DNA from: JAUILA01 sp964563925
GTDB lineage: Bacteria; Bacteroidota; Bacteroidia; Cytophagales; Cyclobacteriaceae
Reading direction: 5' to 3'
DNA: 64,000 nucleotides
Assembly (NCBI GenBank): GCA_964563925.1
Contig: CAZLZD010000003.1
Location: forward strand, 62,001 to 126,000
Shown here: one piece after another, positions 8,638 to 15,101 of the stretch
How the letters are laid out: every line of letters starts with the position of its first letter
Numbering within the stretch: position 1 is the first letter of the stretch
Notes under the pieces: generated by a model
The model's input: the letters and a program-made list of their open reading frames with translations, nothing else
Databases searched by the model: none
What the model was told of the DNA's origin: nothing
Position numbers and translations under genes: made by a program

Positions 8638-8645
8638 CAAAGTTA
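8638..8645 (-). promoter_or_regulatory. -7 box for the candidate ncRNA
   Basis: Reads TAACTTTG on the minus strand. A second copy is at 8683-8690. Both overlap DnaA-box-like 9-mers on the plus strand, so initiator binding could interfere with transcription. No clear -33 element is seen at the usual distance. Confidence 0.35.
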
Positions 8646-8729
8646 TGCACAAGTTTTGCACAATTTTTTTTCCTTAGATTAACAAAGTTATACACGGCAA
8701 AACAAGAGTTATTCACTTACTTATTCACA
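8643..8729 (+). other. DnaA-box cluster, candidate replication origin (oriC)
   Basis: Five 9-mers match TTWTNCACA on the same strand: TTATGCACA (8643), TTTTGCACA (8654), TTATACACG (8688, one mismatch), TTATTCACT (8709, one mismatch) and TTATTCACA (8721). The start-to-start distances of 11, 34, 21 and 12 bases are close to whole helical turns. AT-rich tracts flank or interrupt them (8617-8642 and 8662-8687). A sixth box-like site, TTATCCACG, is at 8225. The interval lies between divergent genes, and most genes to its left point left. dnaA itself is not in the window. Confidence 0.5.
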
Positions 8730-8766
8730 TAAAACGGGATTGCTTCAGAATTGATCTTTTAGGACG

Positions 8767-8774
8767 TAGCTTTG
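8767..8774 (+). promoter_or_regulatory. -7 box upstream of the beta-CASP nuclease gene
   Basis: TAGCTTTG matches TAnnTTTG exactly. The ATG is only 10 bases after the box, so the mRNA would have almost no leader. Confidence 0.4.
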
Positions 8775-8784
8775 AGTCCAGAAC

Positions 8785-10152
8785 ATGGCACATTTATATT
8801 TTTTCGGTGCGACGCAGCAGGTCACGGGAAGTCAGCATTTACTGGAGGTGACCGACGGATTGCGGATTCTTGTGGACTGCGGGACCGACATGCAGGAGGG
8901 TGCGCACAAGACCACGCTGTTCGCCGCTGACCCGGGGAGCATAGATATTGTCATTCTCACCCATGCACACATTGATCATTCAGGTCTTTTGCCGGTCCTC
9001 ATTGCAAGGGGTTACGACGGTCCGGTTTACTGTACCCATGCCACCTACCAGCTGGTGAGGATTCTCCTGCAGGATGCCGCGCGGTTAAACCAGAAGAAAT
9101 TTGGTAAGCGTCGTTCGAAACCCGACGATTATTACGATGAGAAGATGCTTGACAAGATTTGGGACCAGTTCATCACGACTGACTTTTCAAGCGTCGTGGA
9201 GATCAACCCGGAAGTATCCTTCACCTTTGAGCCGGTGGGGCATTTGCTGGGTGCTGCCTCGGTGTTAATTGCCTGGAAGGAAGTCAACGAGTCAAAGGCC
9301 ATCCTGTTTTCCGGCGACCTTGGCCGCACAAACGATCCGTTGCTGGAAGATCCCGGGGCACCACCACGGGCCGATTACCTGGTTTGCGAGAGTACCTATG
9401 GGGGCCGGTTTCATCATGATCCGCAGGATCACGAACGGATTGTGCAGGAAATTATCAGGGAAACGTGTGTAGACCAGCCGGGCCGCCTGATTGTTCCGGC
9501 GTTCAGCGTAGGGCGGACTCAAACCTTTCTTTATACCTTGCACCGGCTTCAACAGCAGGGCAAACTACCCCGCATACCTGTATTTACCGACAGTCCGCTG
9601 GCCCGCAGGTCCAGCAGGATATACGCAGATTTTATCCCATTTCTCCGGAAGGAAGCCAGGGAGTTTGCTGACGAACACGGCTCATTGTTTGAATTTGACC
9701 AGGTCCAGTACCTGGCCAACATCAACAGTGCCGAACAGGTCCAGAATTATCATGAACCCTGCATTATCCTGACTTCTTCGGGAATGGTGCGCGGCGGTAA
9801 ATCGGAAGACCATGTCATGATGAACTTGCAGAATCCATTTTGCACCATACTTTTTATTGGCTATTGTGCCCGTGGTACGCTTGGATATTCGCTGTTGCAC
9901 GGCAGGAAGATGCTTCGCCTGGACGGACAAAGCCTTCCGGTCAGGGCGCGCATCGAAAGTACGGATGTATTCAGCGGCCACGCCGATCATTCCGGTTTGC
10001 TCTCCTACGTAGCAAACCAGGTTCCTGAATCATTGAATAAAGTTTTCCTGGTCCATGGCGAAAACGAGAGCATGGAGGCTCTTGCGGCTGAATTAAAGGA
10101 GAATGGTTATCGGGCTGTCATTCCCCGTCGCGAACAATATTTCCAGTTGTAG
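8785..10152 (+). CDS. MBL-fold beta-CASP ribonuclease-like protein
   Basis: A 455-residue protein with the zinc motif H60-A-H-I-D-H65 (THAHIDHSG), followed by FSGDLGR, a beta-CASP domain over about residues 200-330, and a C-terminal RMMBL segment with VFSGHADHSG and LVHGE. This is the layout of RNA-processing metallo-beta-lactamases (CPSF73/YSH1-like), which cleave RNA in the cytoplasm with two zinc ions. The start ATG follows a -7 box by 10 bases. It stands alone on the plus strand and converges with the YkgJ-type gene 1 base after its stop. Confidence 0.9.
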   Translation: MAHLYFFGATQQVTGSQHLLEVTDGLRILVDCGTDMQEGAHKTTLFAADPGSIDIVILTHAHIDHSGLLPVLIARGYDGPVYCTHATYQLVRILLQDAARLNQKKFGKRRSKPDDYYDEKMLDKIWDQFITTDFSSVVEINPEVSFTFEPVGHLLGAASVLIAWKEVNESKAILFSGDLGRTNDPLLEDPGAPPRADYLVCESTYGGRFHHDPQDHERIVQEIIRETCVDQPGRLIVPAFSVGRTQTFLYTLHRLQQQGKLPRIPVFTDSPLARRSSRIYADFIPFLRKEAREFADEHGSLFEFDQVQYLANINSAEQVQNYHEPCIILTSSGMVRGGKSEDHVMMNLQNPFCTILFIGYCARGTLGYSLLHGRKMLRLDGQSLPVRARIESTDVFSGHADHSGLLSYVANQVPESLNKVFLVHGENESMEALAAELKENGYRAVIPRREQYFQL

Positions 10153-10153
10153 G

Positions 10154-10741
10154 TCAGGCAGACTTGCGCGGCTTTCGGTAGGCGTAATAGGAAAGGACCA
10201 CTTCGAGAGCCTGGGTCATTGCCTCGTTCACCGGGATCATCTTCCGGCCCAGGTCAGGGTCAATACAGGTAAGCTTAAAGTAATAATCCCTCATGAAAGC
10301 GACTTGTCCGTTCTCACTTTGTTCAACACCGGCGGAATATTCTTCCGGTTGCGTTTCCTTGATGGTCCGGCAGGTAACGAGCCGCGGTGAGCCATGTTTG
10401 TCCCTGGCGGCGGTGAAACCGAAAAGCCGGCAAATCAGTCCGCGGGAAGTGTATCGACCGCAATAGCCACCGGTTTGTGAAACCGGATTAAAAAGGCCGC
10501 ACATTGCCTGGTCACGATTCTCACGGAGCTTTTCGTAGAATGAAAGTGCCTTACCTTCTGCGTTGAGGTGCCAGGCAAGGGGTAGGAATTCAAGGGGCGT
10601 AGCCGTAATGTCCGGCTTGAAGCAGCACCTTCCGCACCCTGTCACACAGTGCATTCCGGTAGCACGTTGAAAGGAGGCTACTTCCTTTTCCAGAAGGGCA
10701 AAAACTTTTTCCACCTTCCGGACCTTTTGATAAATTGACAT
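10154..10741 (-). CDS. YkgJ-family cysteine cluster protein
   Basis: A 195-residue cytoplasmic protein. The cluster C-V-T-G-C-G-R-C-C near residues 33-41 is followed by further cysteines in GGYCGRYTSRGLICRLFG and by TCRT. This is the PF03692-type pattern (formerly UPF0153), thought to bind zinc or an iron-sulfur cluster. Its biochemical role is not established. No signal peptide is present. It ends 1 base from the convergent beta-CASP gene. Confidence 0.85.
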   Translation of the reverse strand: MSIYQKVRKVEKVFALLEKEVASFQRATGMHCVTGCGRCCFKPDITATPLEFLPLAWHLNAEGKALSFYEKLRENRDQAMCGLFNPVSQTGGYCGRYTSRGLICRLFGFTAARDKHGSPRLVTCRTIKETQPEEYSAGVEQSENGQVAFMRDYYFKLTCIDPDLGRKMIPVNEAMTQALEVVLSYYAYRKPRKSA

Positions 10742-10856
10742 GTCTCTGAGACGCCGCGAAATTATGACTTTCCGCGGGGAAAGTAATCAGGAGGGAAAAA
10801 TTAAAAATAGCGGGAGTTGCACTGCCTGTGATGGCGGAATTTACACCGACCGGTCT

Positions 10857-11039
10857 TTAACTTGCCTTTAACAGGTTTTCCTGCTGAAGGACTTTCGTAC
10901 GCATCTCCTTTTTTTCAAGATCAAACCATGCACATTCGACAAAATAGGTGCTTTTGTCTTTTATGTATTTCAAGACTTCCATTACTTTTCCATCCCTGCG
11001 ATTCTTCACGCGCTCCCCTTTCTTAAAAAGCCTCTTCAT
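10857..11039 (-). CDS. Small DUF2158/YodC-like protein
   Basis: A 60-residue basic protein. The layout is a short beta-rich domain: FKKGERVKNRRDGKVMEV, then a strand pair with VECAWFDLEKKE, then a Lys-rich helix ending near the C-terminus. This resembles the DUF2158 (YodC) family, where a GDxVxLKSGG start and CQWFD core are typical. Function is unknown. It stands alone between the YkgJ-type gene and htrA on the same strand, with more than 100 bases on either side. Confidence 0.65.
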   Translation of the reverse strand: MKRLFKKGERVKNRRDGKVMEVLKYIKDKSTYFVECAWFDLEKKEMRTKVLQQENLLKAS

Positions 11040-11111
11040 AAGCCGTTCTCCATTAATATGTTAGACAAAGTTTAAAAAATGTCTTTAAGTATATAACTTA
11101 TTTTTGACAAT

Positions 11112-11144
11112 GAAGGTTTCGTGTAATAAAATCACGAAACCTTC
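11112..11144 (-). terminator. Perfect 12-bp hairpin after htrA
   Basis: GAAGGTTTCGTG (11112-11123) and its exact complement (11133-11144) flank a 9-base loop, 23 bases past the htrA stop. A long U-run is missing on either strand, so termination strength is uncertain. Confidence 0.5.
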
Positions 11145-11166
11145 ACCATCTTACATTTTATTCACC

Positions 11167-12675
11167 TTATTCAAGGCCCATTCCATAATAGAAGGTCCTG
11201 TCAGAGTTGGGATAACGTCCTTCAATGAGTACGCCACCTTTCCGGTTTTGCAAGCGATTAATCACATCTTCAGGAGACCGTACGGTCTTTCCGTCAATTT
11301 TTGTGATAATAAATCCTTCGCGGATATCTGTTTCTGCCCGTAATTTACCTGCATGCAGTTCCCGGACACGTACACCGGACTCAATTTCCAGTTCGCGTAA
11401 GGTTTCTTCCTCTACGGCCTCAAGCTCTGCACCCAGGGCGGTGAGAAGTTCAGGGCGCTCTTTTTTGATGATAGCGGTGGTTCCCTCGCGATTCCTCAGC
11501 ACGACATTCACATCGCGCTCGCTGCCGTTCCGGTTTACGGTTAAAGTAACTTCATCTCCCGGACGTTTACTTCCTACATAGCCAATTAATTCGGCGGTAT
11601 TACGGATATCCCTGCCGTCGATGGATACAATTACATCCCCGGATTCGATTCCGGCATCGGCTGCAGCCGAATTTGGTCCGACGGCCGCCACATACGCACC
11701 GGCATTTACATCCAGGTTGTTTTCATTGGCAAACGCGGAATTAATGTTATTGATCTGTACACCGAGAAGTCCGCGCTGAACGGTTCCGTAGGCAATCAGG
11801 TCTTCCACCACGCGGCTTACAATATTAGCAGGTACGGCAAAAGCATATCCTGAATAGGCACCGGTCGGACTTGCGATGGCGGTGTTTATACCGATCAGGT
11901 CACCATTCAGGTTTACCAGTGCACCACCGCTGTTACCGGGATTGATCGCAGCATCGGTCTGGATAAAAGACTCGATCGCGTTGTTCACACTGTCGCCGGG
12001 GTTTCCGGTGGCAAGGATATTAATACTTCGTCCCTTGGCACTGACAATCCCCGCGGTAACGGTGGAATTCAGGTTAAAGGGATTTCCTACGGCAAGCACC
12101 CATTCTCCCACTCTGACATTGTCAGAATTGTACAACGAGAGGGCAGGCAGGTTCTTAGCGTCAATTTTTATCACCGCCAGGTCAGTGGTGGGGTCTGTTC
12201 CGATCACCCGCGCCTTGTAGCTTCGGTTATCACTAAGGGTCACGTCCACGTCTTCCGCGTCGGCAATTACGTGGTTGTTGGTAACGATATATCCGTTTTC
12301 ATTGATAATCACTCCGGAACCTGATCCTACACGCGGGCCTTGCTGTCCACGCGGATCCTGCCGGAAGAATGGACCAAAAAACTCCCTCAGTTCGTCCGGA
12401 ATTTCAGGCTGCTGCCTGTTAAGCCGTGAGCTGTTGGAAGAAATGGTAGACCGTATATGTACCACGGACGGCATGGTCTTTTCAGCCGAAGCGGTAAAAT
12501 CCAGCGGTACCGTGTTTCCGTCTTCGGTATACGCGGTGCTCACCACCGGTGTACCGTCAATATGTTCTATTTTTAACGTCTTGTCATTTGGCCCAAGGTC
12601 AAATAGTTCCATGGAGCCAAGCGTCAACGCACTGCCGAGAATGGCAGCGATCAGTAATGCACTAAAATTCTTCAT
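11167..12675 (-). CDS. Periplasmic serine protease of the DegP/HtrA family
   Basis: A 502-residue protein that degrades or refolds damaged envelope proteins. An N-terminal membrane anchor or signal (residues 4-22) precedes a trypsin-like domain with the complete triad His135 (NNHVIAD), Asp165 (TTDLAVIK) and Ser249 (NPGNSGGAL). A first PDZ domain is near residues 300-395 and a shorter, divergent second one is near 425-495. The start ATG is followed directly by the signal. Hsp20 lies just upstream on the same strand but behind its own terminator, so the two stress genes are neighbours rather than an obvious operon. Confidence 0.94.
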   Translation of the reverse strand: MKNFSALLIAAILGSALTLGSMELFDLGPNDKTLKIEHIDGTPVVSTAYTEDGNTVPLDFTASAEKTMPSVVHIRSTISSNSSRLNRQQPEIPDELREFFGPFFRQDPRGQQGPRVGSGSGVIINENGYIVTNNHVIADAEDVDVTLSDNRSYKARVIGTDPTTDLAVIKIDAKNLPALSLYNSDNVRVGEWVLAVGNPFNLNSTVTAGIVSAKGRSINILATGNPGDSVNNAIESFIQTDAAINPGNSGGALVNLNGDLIGINTAIASPTGAYSGYAFAVPANIVSRVVEDLIAYGTVQRGLLGVQINNINSAFANENNLDVNAGAYVAAVGPNSAAADAGIESGDVIVSIDGRDIRNTAELIGYVGSKRPGDEVTLTVNRNGSERDVNVVLRNREGTTAIIKKERPELLTALGAELEAVEEETLRELEIESGVRVRELHAGKLRAETDIREGFIITKIDGKTVRSPEDVINRLQNRKGGVLIEGRYPNSDRTFYYGMGLE

Positions 12676-12781
12676 CTTTCTCTCTTTTCTGTTAATAAAT
12701 CTGTAGGGGCTGACAACAGGCTATATCCAGAACAGGATCAGTAGTATAAAAAATACGTTGTTCGTGTTGGTTATGTTATAA

Positions 12782-12804
12782 AGGGCAAGCAAAAGGCTTG
12801 CCCC
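12782..12804 (-). terminator. Bidirectional-looking terminator after hsp20
   Basis: GGGCAAGC and GCTTGCCC pair around a short AAAAG loop, 23 bases past the hsp20 stop. T-rich bases follow on both strands, with a stronger T6 run on the plus side. Confidence 0.6.
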
Positions 12805-12826
12805 TTTTTTAAATGGTCAAATATTC

Positions 12827-13258
12827 TTATGAAATCTCGATCATCCGGGCAGGCTTTTGCTTAGCCTCCTCTTTTTTCGGGATATTCAGGTGGAGAATTC
12901 CATCCTTGTATTCGCCCTTGATCTTATCATATTCTGCACTCTTCGGCAACATGAAGCTTCGCCGGAAGGATGTATAGTTAAATTCTCTTTTGGTATACCT
13001 TCCTTCGCGATCCTTATCTTCTGACTGGTCTTCCTTTTCATAGGAAATAGTCAGCGTCTGATCTTCCAGGGTCACATCAAAGTCCTTTTTAGTCATTCCC
13101 GGTGCGGCAAGCTCGACGTGATATCCGTCGTTGTCTTCATGAATATTCACCGCGGGAAGTGTGGCACTTCCGGTGTCCTGATTAAACCAGTCCCTTCCGA
13201 AAAAATCATCAAAGAAGAAACCTGGCAGCATGTTGCTTGAACTTTTCATAAGTGTCAT
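12827..13258 (-). CDS. Hsp20/alpha-crystallin small heat-shock protein
   Basis: A 143-residue ATP-independent holdase chaperone. The alpha-crystallin domain spans about residues 35-135. It contains the start motif VNIHEDNDGYHVELAAPGM and the closing strand DGILHLNIPKKEE with the conserved G-x-L. The C-terminal tail ends ARMIEIS, close to the usual I-x-I anchor. GGAGG lies 5 bases before the ATG (13264-13268), an unusually strong ribosome binding site for this lineage. Upstream sequence to 13412 contains only the TonB-operon terminator hairpin. Confidence 0.93.
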   Translation of the reverse strand: MTLMKSSSNMLPGFFFDDFFGRDWFNQDTGSATLPAVNIHEDNDGYHVELAAPGMTKKDFDVTLEDQTLTISYEKEDQSEDKDREGRYTKREFNYTSFRRSFMLPKSAEYDKIKGEYKDGILHLNIPKKEEAKQKPARMIEIS

Positions 13259-13263
13259 AATGT

Positions 13264-13268
13264 CCTCC
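13264..13268 (-). promoter_or_regulatory. Strong Shine-Dalgarno of hsp20
   Basis: GGAGG on the minus strand, 5 bases before the ATG and preceded by an A-run. Most other starts in this window have no such match. Confidence 0.6.
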
Positions 13269-13348
13269 TTTTTTAATGATTAAACATGTTCACCTGTAAA
13301 AGTGCAAAGGACATACCAAATCCCGGAGGTAGAAAAAATGACATAAAG

Positions 13349-13389
13349 GAGAAGGCTAACCGCGTCAAAATGACAGGATTAGCCTTCTC
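13349..13389 (-). terminator. Hairpin after the tonB-like gene
   Basis: GAGAAGGCTAA (13349-13359) and its exact complement (13379-13389) form an 11-bp stem 24 bases beyond the tonB-like stop. The loop is long (19 bases). Confidence 0.5.
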
Positions 13390-13412
13390 ATGACTACAGA
13401 TTGTCTGTGGCT

Positions 13413-14084
13413 TTACTGAAGCTTGAAGTGTATGGGGATAATCATTCTCACTTTTACACGCCTGCCCGACTGTCTTCCGGGATTCCAGGCAGGTGAATTC
13501 TCCATTACCTTACGTGCTTCTTCGTCCAGTCCGGCCCCCAGGCCACGTACCACTTCCACTTGCGTGATTCGGCCGTCCTTGTCCACCACAAACTGGACGA
13601 ACACTTTACCCTGCAGGTGCAGATTCCGTGCCTGGCGCGTATAGGTAATATTTTTAGCCACATATCCGTAAAAAGCGTCATACCCTCCTACTGGTGTGGG
13701 CATTTCGTCCGTGTATGGCACAGGCTCGTCATCAACATTTTCCTTTATTTCGGGAAGCGTTTCAGGTGAAGGTTCATTCACAGGAGGGGCCATGATGTCT
13801 GGGACAAGATCTTCAGGAACAGGCTCCTCAGGATCTTCCTTTTTCACCTCAATAAACTGAATTTTCTTCGGCTTGGGTGGTTTCTTTTCCTCAATTTCTG
13901 TAATCGGAGGAAAGATATCATCTTCGCCAAAGAGGGTATCCGGGTCATTTACCACCGGTTTCTCTTCCGGGGAACTCCACTCAAAGGCCGAGACCGTTAT
14001 GAGCAGGGCTGAGAGCAGTCCGATCTGGAAAAAGAGGCCGCTGAAACGGCGGACGTCCTTTTCGGGGTTCTTACGTAGGTTCAT
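13413..14084 (-). CDS. TonB-family energy transducer
   Basis: A 223-residue protein. One N-terminal membrane helix (about residues 18-34) is followed by a Pro/Glu-rich periplasmic linker (residues 40-130) and a TonB C-terminal domain (about 140-223). That domain has the typical YPxxAR-like start replaced by ITYTRQARNLHLQGKVFV, then VDKDGRITQVEVVRG and the terminal PVHFKLQ-like strand. It would couple the proton gradient to outer-membrane receptors. It overlaps the upstream membrane protein gene by 14 bases and is the last gene of a sigma factor/membrane protein/TonB operon, followed by a hairpin. Confidence 0.88.
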   Translation of the reverse strand: MNLRKNPEKDVRRFSGLFFQIGLLSALLITVSAFEWSSPEEKPVVNDPDTLFGEDDIFPPITEIEEKKPPKPKKIQFIEVKKEDPEEPVPEDLVPDIMAPPVNEPSPETLPEIKENVDDEPVPYTDEMPTPVGGYDAFYGYVAKNITYTRQARNLHLQGKVFVQFVVDKDGRITQVEVVRGLGAGLDEEARKVMENSPAWNPGRQSGRRVKVRMIIPIHFKLQ

Positions 14085-14373
14085 CTTTCATGGGTTTAAG
14101 TTCAACATAGTTCGTTAAACCCGGCCGGGATACATTTTCGGTTTGTGCTGACTCGGGTGCCTCGTCAGGCGCCGTCGCGGTCAGCTTTTGCACACCAAAA
14201 TAGATAAGGAGGAGCATGCTCAACAGGATGAGTATATAGATCACGGAGCGCAGCAGCTTTTTGCCGCGGCTGCTTCGGCGATGCTTCTCCATCAGCATCC
14301 GGTAGTCTTTATGACTCTGGATGCGACGGGAAGTCATCCGCTTTCTCCGTAACCGAATTTCGTGTCGTCCCAT
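14071..14373 (-). CDS. Single-span membrane protein in sigma factor operon
   Basis: A 100-residue protein. A very basic cytoplasmic segment (residues 1-42, rich in Arg and Lys) precedes one hydrophobic helix (about 43-62) and a short acidic periplasmic tail. I do not recognise a family. It is translationally linked on both sides: its ATG shares a base with the sigma factor stop (TAATG) and its end overlaps tonB by 14 bases. The position between an ECF sigma factor and TonB suggests a partner or membrane tether for one of them. It lacks a recognisable zinc anti-sigma motif. Confidence 0.72.
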   Translation of the reverse strand: MGRHEIRLRRKRMTSRRIQSHKDYRMLMEKHRRSSRGKKLLRSVIYILILLSMLLLIYFGVQKLTATAPDEAPESAQTENVSRPGLTNYVELKPMKDEPT

Positions 14374-14933
14374 TATTCTTCGTCCTCCCAGTTAATAGTA
14401 AAGTGTTTCCGCAGTTTTTCCACCGCCCGATACAGGCGCATTTTGGCCCCGCTTTCTCCGATATTGAGAATATACGCAATTTCCTTAAAGCTGCGTCCTT
14501 CAAAAAAGCGTAATTCCAGGACCTCAACCGTTTCGGTGGGTAGGTCATTGAGGGTAGTGATCAGCGTTTCGATGTGCTGTTGGGAGAATGTATTCTCCTG
14601 CTCATCAAACAGCTCGATGACCCGTTCCTCTTCCAGGCTGAAAACCTTCCTTTTTTTCTTCTTGTTGTAATACTTATTTACCTCATTGCTGGCGATCCGG
14701 TAAAGCCAGGCTGAAAAAGGAAGTCCGCGGAACTCATACTTTTTCAGGTTCTGCAGGGCTTTCAGGAAAGTCTGCGAGCACAGATCCGAGGCTACAGCCT
14801 CATCGTCGGTGCGGCGGTAAATAAAGTAGAAGATCCCTTCGAAATAGCGGTCATAAATCCCGGAGAATTTATCCGGGTCCCTGCGGGAGGCTTCGACCAG
14901 TTCGTTTTCAGTCCTGATCTCCTCTTCGGTCAT
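14373..14933 (-). CDS. ECF-type RNA polymerase sigma factor
   Basis: A sigma-70-family protein of 186 residues from the ATG at 14931-14933. An in-frame ATG at 14990 would add 19 residues unlike the family start. Region 2 includes IYDRYFEGIFYFIYRRT, DLCSQTFLKAL and the -10-recognising FSAWLYRIASNEV. Region 4 has LPTETVEVLELRFF and the helix-turn-helix FKEIAYILNIGESGAKMRLYRA. It should direct RNA polymerase to a small regulon and is cotranscribed with the membrane protein and TonB genes. No FecR-type anti-sigma or SusC-type receptor is adjacent. Confidence 0.9.
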   Translation of the reverse strand: MTEEEIRTENELVEASRRDPDKFSGIYDRYFEGIFYFIYRRTDDEAVASDLCSQTFLKALQNLKKYEFRGLPFSAWLYRIASNEVNKYYNKKKKRKVFSLEEERVIELFDEQENTFSQQHIETLITTLNDLPTETVEVLELRFFEGRSFKEIAYILNIGESGAKMRLYRAVEKLRKHFTINWEDEE

Positions 14934-15101
14934 ATGTCCGTTTCTTTGCAAAGGGATACTTATAAAGGTCTTGCCCATATAACCGTTCATCTACGTATAG
15001 TCACAGGAAATATATAATAATTCAGTGATCATTTAAAGCAGGTTGTCTGGAACAGGCTAATTCTCTAGCTTTATCCATCTTGTGATTAATCCATCCCACT
15101 C

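Noticed and set aside
8221..8640. Short minus-strand stretches that look coding (for example one ending AEKAWITVA)
   Set aside because: Three stretches of about 40 codons lie in different frames with no common start. Stop-free runs of that length are expected by chance in three frames of 500 bases. A decayed gene cannot be fully excluded.
8089..8732. Plus-strand open frames of 87-147 codons in the ispH/beta-CASP interval
   Set aside because: They overlap each other in different frames, carry no family resemblance or signal, and run across the terminator hairpin. The minus-strand RNA features explain the interval better.
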